This document shows positions 1-7,339 of a stretch of DNA of 14,743 bases, in pieces (the first letter of the stretch is position 1; each line of letters starts with the position of its first letter). Origin of the DNA: Rhodoferax sp. (GTDB lineage: Bacteria; Pseudomonadota; Gammaproteobacteria; Burkholderiales; Burkholderiaceae); assembly GCA_020048295.1 (NCBI GenBank), contig JAIFMT010000203.1, positions 1 through 14,743 on the forward strand, in the 5' to 3' direction. The position numbers and the translations under genes are program-made. The notes below the pieces were generated by a model. The model was not told where the DNA came from and searched no databases. It was given only the letters and a program-made list of their open reading frames with translations.

Positions 1-881
1 GCCCCCAGCAGCACCAGAAAAATCATCGCCGTGGCTTGTGCGGTGCCCAGCGCGCTGTCAATCAAGCCACGCAGGCGCATGCCACCGCTGACCACGGCCA
101 GCACGCCGCAGGCCGCTGCGCCAATGGCAGCGGCTTCGGTCGGGTTGGCCCAGCCGCCGTAAATGCCCACAATCACCACCACAAACACCAGCAGCACCGG
201 GGCCACTTGCAGTAAGGCTTTCAAGCGCTTGGCCCAGCTGGCGCGCGGACCCGCCGGACCGGCGCTGGGGTTGAGCGTGACAATGATCTTGATCACCAGC
301 ATGTAGCCTAGCATGGCAATGATGCCTGGCAATACCGCCGCCATGAACAGCTTGCCAATCGACTCCTGCGTCAGAATGGCATAAATCACCAGCGGCACCG
401 AGGGCGGAATCATGATGCCCAGCGTGCCGCCCGCCGCCAACGCGCCAGTGGCCAGCGCCCCCGAGTAGCCAAAGCGCTTGAGCTCGGGCAAAGCCACCTG
501 CCCCATGGTGGCCGCAGTGGCCAGCGATGAGCCACAAATGGCGCCAAAACCCGCACAAGCCCCGACCGACGCCATGGCCACGCCGCCCTTCATGTGGCCC
601 ATGAAGGCCTCGACAAAGCGGAACAGCGCGGCACTCAGACCGCCGTGGGTGGCAAACTGCCCCATCAGCAAAAACAGCGGAATCACCACAATGTCGTAGT
701 TCGACAAGCGGGCGTAGGCCAGATTTTTGAGAAAGTTGAGGATCGGCATCGCCTCTGCGCCGGTCAGGTAGAAGTAGCCCGCTGCGCCCATGGTGAACAT
801 GGCAATGCCAATCGGCACACGCAGTACCAGCAACACCATCAGGCAAGCAAAAATGATGCCGCCAATGGCAATGCCACTCAT
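1..881 (-). CDS. dctM: TRAP transporter large membrane subunit DctM (partial, C-terminus beyond left edge)
   Basis: This is the large, roughly 12-helix membrane subunit of a tripartite ATP-independent periplasmic (TRAP) transporter. In this family it forms the sodium-coupled translocation path in the inner membrane. About 293 residues are readable from ATG 881 to the edge; the family is usually about 425-440, so roughly a third is missing at the C-terminus. The sequence is strongly hydrophobic. It contains a Gly/Ala-rich stretch (GACAGFGAICGSS) and the conserved GIMIPPS segment with Pro159-Pro160, both typical of DctM. Its ATG overlaps the dctQ stop as ATGA (878-881), so translation is probably coupled and the small and large subunits made together. 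It is the last visible gene of the prpF-dctP-dctQ-dctM operon. The substrate cannot be read from this subunit. Confidence 0.93.
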   Translation of the reverse strand, partial: MSGIAIGGIIFACLMVLLVLRVPIGIAMFTMGAAGYFYLTGAEAMPILNFLKNLAYARLSNYDIVVIPLFLLMGQFATHGGLSAALFRFVEAFMGHMKGGVAMASVGACAGFGAICGSSLATAATMGQVALPELKRFGYSGALATGALAAGGTLGIMIPPSVPLVIYAILTQESIGKLFMAAVLPGIIAMLGYMLVIKIIVTLNPSAGPAGPRASWAKRLKALLQVAPVLLVFVVVIVGIYGGWANPTEAAAIGAAACGVLAVVSGGMRLRGLIDSALGTAQATAMIFLVLLG

Positions 882-1429
882 GCTTTCACCCCGCCACGCA
901 TCCGGCTCATATACAGGTGAATGCCCACCATGTAAAAGCCTGCCAGCGCCAGCAAAAAGAAGCCTGGCACCATCAATATTTGCGCCACCCACACTGGCCA
1001 GCCCAGAATCATGCTGGTTTCGCCGGCTTGCCGGATGGCCAGGGCCCCCACCGTGGCGCGCCAGGTGATCAGCGCGCCAAAAATGCCCACCAGCAACGAG
1101 CCAAACGCATCAAGCCGATGAATAGTGGCGGGGCTGGCCTTGGCGGTAAAAAAGTCCACCTTGACATCGCCACCGTTCAAATGACAGTACGAAAAAAAAC
1201 TGGCTGAGGCAAAGGCGGCAGCCATTTGCAGCATCTCCACGTCACCAGGCACGGGTGCTGCGTACAGTTTGCGCCCAACGATGCTGATGATGCTCATCAC
1301 CACGATGACAACAAAAATCAGCCCGCCAATGATGCTCGACACCTTGGCGGCGTTGAACAACACATGGCCAAAAGGGCCAAAGATCAGCGACGGGGTGCCA
1401 GGCGCATCACCGGGAATGGGTTCTTGCAT
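878..1429 (-). CDS. dctQ: TRAP transporter small membrane subunit DctQ
   Basis: This is the small four-helix subunit that partners DctM in a TRAP transporter. From the chosen start it is 183 residues, normal for the family. Hydrophobic segments are visible near SSIIGGLIFVVIVVMSIISI, around the central AAAFASASFF, around LLVGIFGALITW, and near the C-terminus at VPGFFLLALAGFYMVGI. The GRKLYAAPVPGDVEML segment after helix 1 is the usual DctQ signature region. I chose ATG 1429 (MQEPIPGD) because a GGAG Shine-Dalgarno lies 8-11 bases before it. The open frame extends to 1513, but that longer start lies inside the terminator palindrome and would add about 28 residues with no family match. The stop overlaps the dctM start by four bases. 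Confidence 0.9.
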   Translation of the reverse strand: MQEPIPGDAPGTPSLIFGPFGHVLFNAAKVSSIIGGLIFVVIVVMSIISIVGRKLYAAPVPGDVEMLQMAAAFASASFFSYCHLNGGDVKVDFFTAKASPATIHRLDAFGSLLVGIFGALITWRATVGALAIRQAGETSMILGWPVWVAQILMVPGFFLLALAGFYMVGIHLYMSRMRGGVKA

Positions 1430-1448
1430 GGACGCTTCTCCAACAACA

Positions 1449-1464
1449 CTGCCATGAATGGCAG
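1449..1464 (-). other. Small hairpin in the dctP-dctQ spacer
   Basis: A perfect 6-bp inverted repeat (CTGCCA/TGGCAG) with a four-base loop sits between the dctP terminator-like palindrome and the dctQ ribosome-binding site. In the message it would form a second small stem-loop about 20 bases before the dctQ start codon. It could protect the 5' end of a processed dctQM message or affect dctQ translation. It has no T-run after it and is short enough to arise by chance. Confidence 0.35.
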
Positions 1465-1483
1465 CATCAATGCGTTGAAATGA

Positions 1484-1520
1484 GGAAAAAATGGCTGGTG
1501 TGGCCATGGCCACACCAGCC
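1484..1520 (-). terminator. Intercistronic intrinsic terminator or attenuator between dctP and dctQ
   Basis: Positions 1493-1520 are a 28-bp perfect palindrome: ggctggtgtggcc, then at, then its exact reverse complement. Read on the minus strand it begins 6 bases after the dctP TAA and is followed directly by ATTTTTTCC. That is the shape of a rho-independent terminator: a GC-rich stem plus a U-run. Its place inside an otherwise compact operon suggests partial termination or a 3' end that stabilises the dctP message. Either would give more binding protein than membrane subunits. The structure is seen directly; its effect on expression is inferred. Confidence 0.8.
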
Positions 1521-1526
1521 GCCGAC

Positions 1527-2570
1527 TTATTTAGCGGCGTTCTTGGCGATCAGCGCCCGCGCATCGGCCAGCAGCTTCTTGCCGTCAGCGCCCTTGGCAG
1601 TGACATCTGCCACCCAGTCGGTGGTGATTTGTTCTCCAATCTTCTTCCAGCCTTGCAGTTCGGAAGCGGGAATCACGTTGTGCGCGTTTTTCTCGGTCAG
1701 CTTTTTGCCAATACCGTCGGCGGCCAGAAAGGCTTTGCCAATGGAGCCGGAGAATTCGCGTCCGCTGTTGGCATCAATGACTTTTTTCAGCTCCGGGCTC
1801 AAGCTGTCGTATTTGGCCTTGTTCATGGCAAACATGAAGGTCGAGGTGTAGATAGCCGACTCAGCCGGGTCGGTCTCGGAGTGGAACTTGGCAAGTTCCT
1901 GAATCTTCACCGATGGCACCACTTCGTAGGGCACCAGCGCACCGTCAATCACCGATTTGGACAAAGCCTCGCTCACTGCCGGCACCGGCATCGCCACCGG
2001 CGTGGCACCCAACGCGGCCAGCAACTTGTTGGTCTGGCGGGTTGGGGCGCGCACTTTCAAGCCCTTGAGGTCGGCCAGGGTAGCAATCGGTTTCTTGGTC
2101 ATGTGAAACACACCGTCACCATGCACATGCAGTGCGAGCAGATGCACGTCCTTGAACTCGGCACCCACATTGGGGTTTTGCGCCACATAGTCCCACAGCG
2201 CCTTGCTGGTGCCTTCGGGGCTTTGCATCATGAACGGCAGCTCAAACACCTCAATCAGCGGAAAACGGCCGGCAGTGTAGCCAGGTAGCACCCAGATCAC
2301 GTCAGCCACGCCGTCCTTGACCTGGTCAAACAGCTGTGGTGGCGTGCCGCCGAGCTGCATCGAGGGGTAAATCTGGCACTTCATCTTGTCACCCGACTCC
2401 AAGGCGATCTTGTCGCACCAAGGCTTGATGAACATGGTTTGCGCAGCCGACCCGGCTGGCAAAAAGTGATGCACCTTGAGCGTGACGGTTTGTGCTGATG
2501 CCGCCATGGCTGCCGTAGCCAGCGCAGTCAGCACCAATATCGACTTGAGGAATTTGGCTGAGAGGGTCAT
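1527..2570 (-). CDS. dctP: TRAP transporter periplasmic substrate-binding protein DctP
   Basis: This is the extracytoplasmic solute receptor of the TRAP system, 347 residues, normal for the DctP family. It captures a substrate, usually an organic acid, in the periplasm and hands it to DctQM. Residues 1-26 are a classic signal peptide: a Lys-containing n-region, a hydrophobic core, and ASA before Gln27 as the likely signal peptidase I site. Family features include the early VKDGVADVIWVLPGY segment and GLKVRAPTR (about 170-178). Arg174 there matches the conserved arginine that binds the substrate carboxylate in this family. Cys52 and Cys65 could form a disulfide. An AGGAGA Shine-Dalgarno lies about five bases before the ATG, and the gene follows prpF by 37 bases. 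The ligand is probably a carboxylate; the neighbouring isomerase hints at an aromatic-derived di- or tricarboxylate or its precursor, but that is inference. Confidence 0.93.
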   Translation of the reverse strand: MTLSAKFLKSILVLTALATAAMAASAQTVTLKVHHFLPAGSAAQTMFIKPWCDKIALESGDKMKCQIYPSMQLGGTPPQLFDQVKDGVADVIWVLPGYTAGRFPLIEVFELPFMMQSPEGTSKALWDYVAQNPNVGAEFKDVHLLALHVHGDGVFHMTKKPIATLADLKGLKVRAPTRQTNKLLAALGATPVAMPVPAVSEALSKSVIDGALVPYEVVPSVKIQELAKFHSETDPAESAIYTSTFMFAMNKAKYDSLSPELKKVIDANSGREFSGSIGKAFLAADGIGKKLTEKNAHNVIPASELQGWKKIGEQITTDWVADVTAKGADGKKLLADARALIAKNAAK

Positions 2571-2607
2571 GTTGTCTCCTGTTGTAAAAGTAAAACCAGC
2601 GTGAATG

Positions 2608-3738
2608 TTACCCAGTGACGGCCGCCGCTGGCCCCGCCCAGATATGGGCTGGCACCAGCACTTCGCCGCGCATGATCAGGCGCGCGGTGCGCAGCAGTGC
2701 GGCTTTGGTGACATTTTGCGGGTTGGCCGGGTCCAGCCCCAGCGCCACACTGAATTCGCCGCTGGGGTGCTCCACCGACACCAGCGGATCCGTTCCCGGC
2801 GGCATCTCTGCCACGCCGTCGCACACCGAGCCCTTGAGCACACAGGCCGCGCCCACCGTCACCGCTGCCAGCACGCCAATGGCATCATGGCAGACATGCG
2901 GAATAAAGCTGCGGGTGGTGATGCTGCCACCGCCCTGCGGGGCGGCAATCAGCGTCATTTTGGGGTAATTCTTGGTGGCCACATCGCCCAGCCCCATGTG
3001 CAGTGAAACCTGCAGGCGCAGGGCTTCAAGGCGGCGCTTCAGGTCATCGTCGGCGTTCAGTTCGGCCACGCTTTCATAGCCGGTGCGCCCCACATCAGCG
3101 GCCCTGAAAATCACCAGAGGCATGCCGTTGTCGATGCAGGTGACGTCCAGCGTGAACGGCTCAAATCCGTCGCCACGGACGGCAATGCGGTCGCGTACCT
3201 GCCCGGTGGGCAGCAGGCCGCTGCACACCGAGCCAGCCGTGTCGAGAAAATTGATGGTCACAGGGGCGGCGCTGCCCGGCACGCCGTCAATGCGCGCGTC
3301 ACCGGTGTAGTTGACCCGGCCACCGCGCGTTGACACTGTCACGTCGCATTGCATGTGGGTATTGAGCGTCAGCACCCGTGCCGTGGTGCTGTCGCCCTGC
3401 ACTGCCACCAGCCCACGCTCAATGGCAAATGGCAGCACTGCCGCCAGCATGTTGCCACAGTTCGGCGTGGTATCGACGGTGTCGCGCTCAGGCTGCAGTT
3501 GGGCAAACAAAAAATCGACAGCGACACCAGGTGTCTGGCTCTGGCTGACGATGCCCACCTTGCTGGTCAGCGGATGGGCACCGCCCAGACCATCAATCTG
3601 CCGCCGGTCTGGCGAGCCCATCACCGCCAGCAATACGCGGTCACGTGTGGCAATGTCAGCTGGCAGATCAGAGGCCAGAAAAAACGGTCCGCGAGACGTG
3701 CCGCCGCGCATGAAGTAACAGGGAATGGCTGTTTGCAT
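2608..3738 (-). CDS. galD: PrpF/GalD-family isomerase, probable 4-oxalomesaconate tautomerase
   Basis: A 376-residue PrpF-superfamily protein (diaminopimelate epimerase-like fold). Characterised members are 2-methylaconitate isomerase PrpF, and the 4-oxalomesaconate tautomerases GalD and LigU of gallate and protocatechuate 4,5-cleavage pathways. Visible family motifs are FMRGGTSRGPFF (9-20), DGLGGAHPLTSKVG (49-62) and PNCGNMLAAV (92-101). Lys60 and Cys94 have the same 34-residue spacing as the catalytic Lys66 and Cys100 I recall for LigU. Segments such as RLEALRLQV, TRSFIPHVCH and VEHPSGEF resemble GalD more than PrpF, and no 2-methylcitrate genes are nearby. It is the first gene of the operon with dctPQM and diverges from a LysR gene. 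I see no clear Shine-Dalgarno before the ATG. The family call is firm; the exact substrate is probable only. Confidence 0.82.
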   Translation of the reverse strand: MQTAIPCYFMRGGTSRGPFFLASDLPADIATRDRVLLAVMGSPDRRQIDGLGGAHPLTSKVGIVSQSQTPGVAVDFLFAQLQPERDTVDTTPNCGNMLAAVLPFAIERGLVAVQGDSTTARVLTLNTHMQCDVTVSTRGGRVNYTGDARIDGVPGSAAPVTINFLDTAGSVCSGLLPTGQVRDRIAVRGDGFEPFTLDVTCIDNGMPLVIFRAADVGRTGYESVAELNADDDLKRRLEALRLQVSLHMGLGDVATKNYPKMTLIAAPQGGGSITTRSFIPHVCHDAIGVLAAVTVGAACVLKGSVCDGVAEMPPGTDPLVSVEHPSGEFSVALGLDPANPQNVTKAALLRTARLIMRGEVLVPAHIWAGPAAAVTG

Positions 3739-3893
3739 GGCATGGATTCTGACGGCTTTTAGCGCTTGCGAAAAGTCAATTTAGCCACTACCAGATATAA
3801 CAAGTCGGCATAATTGCCAGCCAGCTATGAACAAGTCATTCGAACCTCAACGTGTTGTCAGGTAGCGCTGCCATCACCTCACCCCGTTGCCAC
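3739..3893. promoter_or_regulatory. Divergent regulatory region between the galD/TRAP operon and lysR
   Basis: The 155-bp gap between divergent start codons must hold both promoters, and by LysR-family practice the regulator's binding sites. It is more AT-rich than the flanking genes. The word aagtc occurs three times in the same orientation, at 3773-3777, 3802-3806 and 3833-3837. The last two lie in an identical octamer aacaagtc (3799-3806 and 3830-3837). The spacings are 29 and 31 bases, close to three helical turns. I could not pick a convincing -35/-10 pair on either strand. Confidence 0.55.
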
Positions 3894-4829
3894 ATGGATC
3901 TGAAGCAGCTTGAATATTTTGTGCGGGTTGCCGAGTTGGGCAGTTTCACCCGAGCCTCGGTGGCACTGAACGTGGCACAGCCCGCCTTGAGCCGTCAAGT
4001 GCGCCTGCTTGAGGTGGAGTTGCGCCAAACCCTGCTGCTACGCAATGGCCGGGGTGCGCAGCCTACCGAGGCAGGCAAACTGCTGCTGGCGCACGGCCGT
4101 GGCATCTTGCACCAGGTGGAGCGCGCCCATGAGGAACTGGGTCGCGTGCGCGGATCGTTGGCGGGTCGGGTGGCAGTGGGCCTGCCCACCAGTTTGGCCC
4201 GGGTTTTTACGGTGCCGCTGACACGCGCCTTTCGCGCCGAACTGCCCGATGCCACCATTTCGGTCAGCGAGGGCTTGTCGGTGGCCTTGCTGGAGTCACT
4301 GATCGCCGGACGGCTCGACATCGCCGTGCTGTACAACGCTCAGCCGACCCCCGAAATTGATATCACGCCGCTGATGGAAGAAGACTTGCTGCTGGTGCAG
4401 CGGCGTCCGCCCGGCCCGCTCGAAGAGCCGCCACCCGGACCATTGGCGTTGATCGAGGTGGCCAAGTTGGCCCTGGTCATCCCCAGCCGCCCCAACGCCG
4501 TACGCATGCAGGTCGAGTCGGAACTCGCCAACCTGGGTTGCCGGCTGAAAATCGCGCTGGAGATCGACGGTGTCTCCGCCATTCTGGACCTGGTGGCCGA
4601 CGGTGCGGGTGCCGCCGTACTGTCGCGCAACGCGGTGGCCAGTTCACTCAACCCCTTGGCCTACAGCGTGCGCACACTCACCGCGCCGCTGCTGCGCACC
4701 AAGGTTTCGGCCGCCAGCAGCTCCGTGCGGCCCGCAACCCTGACACAACAGGCTGCGCTGGCCTTGCTCAAACGCATCGTGCAAGACGGCGAATCGCGCA
4801 CTGTCCACGCTGGCACCAACACGGCATAA
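3894..4829 (+). CDS. LysR-family transcriptional regulator
   Basis: A 311-residue LysR-type regulator, normal length. The N-terminal winged helix-turn-helix spans about residues 1-60, with the typical AQPALSRQVRLLE recognition helix. A linker follows, then a substrate-binding co-inducer domain from about 90 to 290 (GRVAVGLPTS onwards). The overall pattern resembles the Nac/GalR-type branch. I use ATG 3894 (MDLKQLEYF), where the family normally begins, rather than the open frame's GTG at 3852; neither has a clear ribosome-binding site. It is transcribed away from the galD-dctPQM operon, the standard arrangement for a LysR protein controlling its divergent neighbour, so it probably responds to the transported compound or its metabolite. 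Its stop is only four bases from the stop of the convergent hslO. Confidence 0.9.
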   Translation: MDLKQLEYFVRVAELGSFTRASVALNVAQPALSRQVRLLEVELRQTLLLRNGRGAQPTEAGKLLLAHGRGILHQVERAHEELGRVRGSLAGRVAVGLPTSLARVFTVPLTRAFRAELPDATISVSEGLSVALLESLIAGRLDIAVLYNAQPTPEIDITPLMEEDLLLVQRRPPGPLEEPPPGPLALIEVAKLALVIPSRPNAVRMQVESELANLGCRLKIALEIDGVSAILDLVADGAGAAVLSRNAVASSLNPLAYSVRTLTAPLLRTKVSAASSSVRPATLTQQAALALLKRIVQDGESRTVHAGTNTA

Positions 4830-4833
4830 CCCC

Positions 4834-5820
4834 TCAATGCACCACCACACTGCCCGGCGGACGCAGGTCTGGCTTGGCAAACAAGTGCGCGATGTCAATC
4901 GCATCAAAACGGTACTGCTGACCGCAAAAGTCGCAACCGACTTCGATTCCGCCACGCTCTTGCAACACGCTGTTGGCCTCTTCTTCGCCCAGGCCCAGCA
5001 ACATGCGGCTGACGCGCTCGCGGCTGCAAGTACACGAGAAATGCGGACCCTGTGCGCCCGTCAACGGCTCAAAGCGGCGCACGTCTTCCTGCCAGAACAG
5101 ACGATGCAAGATCGTCAGCGCATCGAGCGTCAGCAGTTCTTCACGCTTCAGGCTGGAGGCCAGCAAGGCAATGCGGTTGAAGTGCTCGTTGATACCAATG
5201 TCGTCCTCGTTGTTCTGTGCTGCAGCGCCTGCCAGATTGCCCGCGCCGTGGACCGGCATGCGCTGAATCAGCAGCCCGGCCGCCACAGTGTCGTCAGCGG
5301 CCAGCACCAGTGTGGTGTCAAGCTGTTCGCTTTGCAACATGTAGTGTTGCAGCACATCGCTAAATTTCTCCAGCTTTTCGCGCTGGTCGCCAAACAGCGG
5401 CACCACGCCCTGATAGGGCTGCTGGCCGGGCTGACGGTTTTGCGGGTCAAGCGTGATGGCGCAGCGCCCGGCATTGTTCACATTGACCATCTGGCTCAGG
5501 CTGGCATCTGCCGCCACCTCCGTGGTGAGGGTGGCCGTGGCGCGCAGACCAAAGTCGGGTTGCACCTCCACCACCGCCAGCTTGACCGGGCCATCACCAA
5601 AAATCTGCAGCACCAGCGCACCGTCAAATTTGATGTTGGACTGCATCAGCACCGCCGCCGCCATCATTTCGCCCAGCAGTTGCTGCACCGGCAGCGGGTA
5701 AGCCCCGTGCGTGGTGTTGGCAGCACGACGGCGCAACACTTCGACCCACACATCGGTCAAGCGCACCAGCACGCCACGCACCGGCAAACCTTCAAACAAG
5801 AATTTGTGAATTTCAGACAC
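4834..5820 (-). CDS. hslO: 33 kDa redox-regulated chaperonin Hsp33
   Basis: Hsp33 is a cytoplasmic holdase chaperone switched on by oxidative stress together with protein unfolding. The product is 328 residues; E. coli Hsp33 is about 290. The C-terminal zinc and redox switch is intact: CxC at Cys263/Cys265 (SCTCSRER) and CxxC at Cys296/Cys299 (GCDFCGQ). Reduced Hsp33 binds one zinc through these four cysteines, and their oxidation activates it. The N-terminal fold carries expected segments such as LLGEMMAAAVLMQSNIKF and GRCAITLDP. The start codon is GTG at 5820, supported by an AAGGA Shine-Dalgarno five bases before it. It follows the gamma carbonic anhydrase gene by 16 bases and is probably co-transcribed with it. 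A loop near AAAQNNEDDIGINE may account for some of the extra length. Confidence 0.95.
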   Translation of the reverse strand: MSEIHKFLFEGLPVRGVLVRLTDVWVEVLRRRAANTTHGAYPLPVQQLLGEMMAAAVLMQSNIKFDGALVLQIFGDGPVKLAVVEVQPDFGLRATATLTTEVAADASLSQMVNVNNAGRCAITLDPQNRQPGQQPYQGVVPLFGDQREKLEKFSDVLQHYMLQSEQLDTTLVLAADDTVAAGLLIQRMPVHGAGNLAGAAAQNNEDDIGINEHFNRIALLASSLKREELLTLDALTILHRLFWQEDVRRFEPLTGAQGPHFSCTCSRERVSRMLLGLGEEEANSVLQERGGIEVGCDFCGQQYRFDAIDIAHLFAKPDLRPPGSVVVH

Positions 5821-5836
5821 GCTGTTCCTTTGTGGG

Positions 5837-6361
5837 TCAGGCCAGCTTGTTCAGCGTGGCTTTGAAACGCCTGGCGTTGGCCACATAGTGGTCAGCGCTG
5901 TGGCGCAGGGCCTGCAGTTGCTCGGGGCTGAGCGCGCGCACCTGCTTGGCCGGGCTGCCAATGATCATCACGCCATCCGGAAACTCCTTGCCTTCGGTCA
6001 CCAGGGCACCGGCACCCACCAGACAGCCTTTGCCAATGATTGCGCCATTGAGCACCACCGCGCCAATGCCAATCAGGCTGTCGTCCCCAATCGTGCAGCC
6101 ATGCAGCATGGCCTTGTGGCCCACCGTCACGCCGGCACCAATGGTCAATGGCTTGCCCACATCGGCATGCAGCACCGTCAAATCCTGGATGTTGGTGCGT
6201 GCGCCGACACGAATGCTGGCGGTGTCCCCGCGCGCCACCACGCCAAACCAGATGCCAACCTCTTCGCCCAGCACCACATCGCCAATCACCTCGGCGCTGC
6301 CTGCCACCCAGGCTGACTCGGGAATTTGTGGGGTCATGCCATCGACTTCGTAGATTGCCAT
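5837..6361 (-). CDS. Gamma-class carbonic anhydrase family protein (YrdA/PaaY-like)
   Basis: A 174-residue left-handed beta-helix protein of the gamma carbonic anhydrase superfamily, built from hexapeptide repeats and normally a homotrimer. The three zinc or iron ligands are in place: His65 (VLHAD), His82 and His87 (VGHKAMLHG). Also present are Arg44-Gly-Asp46 and Gln59-Asp60, which are conserved around the active site. Members may hydrate CO2, but many bacterial YrdA/PaaY relatives show weak or redox-dependent activity or act on CoA thioesters, so the reaction is not certain. An AAGGA Shine-Dalgarno lies seven bases before the ATG. It is the promoter-proximal gene of a pair with hslO. The neighbouring redox chaperone is compatible with a stress link but does not prove one. 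Confidence 0.9.
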   Translation of the reverse strand: MAIYEVDGMTPQIPESAWVAGSAEVIGDVVLGEEVGIWFGVVARGDTASIRVGARTNIQDLTVLHADVGKPLTIGAGVTVGHKAMLHGCTIGDDSLIGIGAVVLNGAIIGKGCLVGAGALVTEGKEFPDGVMIIGSPAKQVRALSPEQLQALRHSADHYVANARRFKATLNKLA

Positions 6362-6485
6362 TGCTGCGTCCTTCAGGTTTTCAGGTGGTTTGTGATTTGA
6401 TATGCCTAGAATTGTAGGTTTGCACCGCCCGCACCGGCCCCCCGCTGCCTTAACACCATGCTCCCAACCAAACTACACAGCACGC
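6362..6485. promoter_or_regulatory. Divergent intergenic region between the carbonic anhydrase-like gene and the DUF455 gene
   Basis: This 124-bp gap separates two divergent transcription units, so both promoters should lie here. The segment near 6380-6420 is clearly AT-richer than its surroundings, with words such as tagaat on the plus strand (6408-6413) and tacaat on the minus strand that could serve as -10 elements. I found no well-spaced -35 partner for either, so no promoter is called. Confidence 0.35.
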
Positions 6486-7304
6486 ATGCCTGCGCCCATC
6501 ATGGCCGCTGAGCTGCGGACCCACGCGCTGCAACTGCTGCAAATTTCGGACACACGGGCCAAGGTTTTGGCCGTACACCAGATCAGCGCGGATGCGCTGA
6601 GGGTTGACGGCAGCGCCCATCTTGTCGAACCCCCCGGCGTGCCCGGACGGCCGGCGCTGCCGGTGCTGGTACACCCCAGCGCCCTTCGCACCCGCAGCGT
6701 TGGCAGCCCGCAAGGCCACGCCAGCCTGATCCACGCGCTGACGCACATCGAGGCCAACGCCATCAACCTGGCGCTCGACATCACCTGGCGCTTTGCCGGT
6801 CTGCCCGATGCTTTTTACCGCGACTGGTTTGCCGTGGCGCAAGAGGAAGCCCGGCATTTCGAGCTGTTGCACAGCCACTTGCGCAGCCTGGGTCACTGCT
6901 ATGGTGACTTTCCGGCGCACGACGGCCTGTGGGACATGGCCGCCCGCACCGATGGCGATGTGCTGGCGCGGCTGGCTTTGGTGCCGCGCACGCTGGAGGC
7001 ACGCGGCCTGGACGTCACCCCGGCCATCCGGCAAAAACTGGTTTCGGTGGGCGATTTGGCCGGTGCGCAGCTGTTGGACATCATCCTGCGCGACGAAATC
7101 GGCCATGTGGCCTGTGGCAACCGCTGGTACAACTGGCTCTGCGCGCAGCGCCTGCTTGACCCCATTGCAACCTATGCCGCGCTGGCTGGACAACACGCGG
7201 CACCCACGCTCAAGGGGCCGTTCAACCTGCAGGCGCGCCGCGCCGCAGGCTTTGGCGATGCCGAGTTGACGGCGTTGTGTGGTACACCTGCACTGCACGT
7301 CTGA
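6486..7304 (+). CDS. DUF455 ferritin-like di-iron protein
   Basis: About 272 residues of the DUF455 (PF04305) ferritin-like family, a predicted four-helix bundle with a carboxylate-bridged di-iron site. Function in the family is not established. Candidate iron ligands are visible: Glu89 (THIEANAINLALD), Glu121 and His124 (EEARH), and Glu204 and His207 (RDEIGHVACGNRWY). The last two pairs are the ExxH motifs expected of ferritin-like proteins. Conserved family text also includes YGDFPAHDGLWDMA, LVPRTLEARGLD and LKGPFNLQARRAAGF. The start is uncertain. The frame opens at 6402, but the family begins just before ELRTHAL, so ATG 6486 or ATG 6501 fits best; neither has a good Shine-Dalgarno. It precedes the EAL-HDOD gene by 35 bases, so the two may be co-transcribed. 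Confidence 0.85.
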   Translation: MPAPIMAAELRTHALQLLQISDTRAKVLAVHQISADALRVDGSAHLVEPPGVPGRPALPVLVHPSALRTRSVGSPQGHASLIHALTHIEANAINLALDITWRFAGLPDAFYRDWFAVAQEEARHFELLHSHLRSLGHCYGDFPAHDGLWDMAARTDGDVLARLALVPRTLEARGLDVTPAIRQKLVSVGDLAGAQLLDIILRDEIGHVACGNRWYNWLCAQRLLDPIATYAALAGQHAAPTLKGPFNLQARRAAGFGDAELTALCGTPALHV

Positions 7305-7339
7305 GCCACATTTTTTTGAACCCATGTTTGGCCCGTTTT

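Noticed and set aside
58..846. Long minus-strand open frame of 262 codons over dctM
   Set aside because: It is a frame-shifted shadow of dctM: its protein is Gly/His/Arg-rich without domains, while the true frame from ATG 881 gives a hydrophobic TRAP permease.
1491..2288. Plus-strand open frame of 265 codons opposite dctP
   Set aside because: Antisense to a clear signal-peptide-bearing DctP; composition is His/Gln/Arg-rich, as expected of a reverse-strand shadow in GC-rich DNA.
4837..5865. Plus-strand open frame of 342 codons opposite hslO
   Set aside because: It mirrors hslO and has no recognisable motif; the minus strand carries all four zinc cysteines of Hsp33.
7305..7339. T7 run after the DUF455 gene as a terminator
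   Set aside because: There is no stem before the T-run, and the next gene starts within 35 bases on the same strand.
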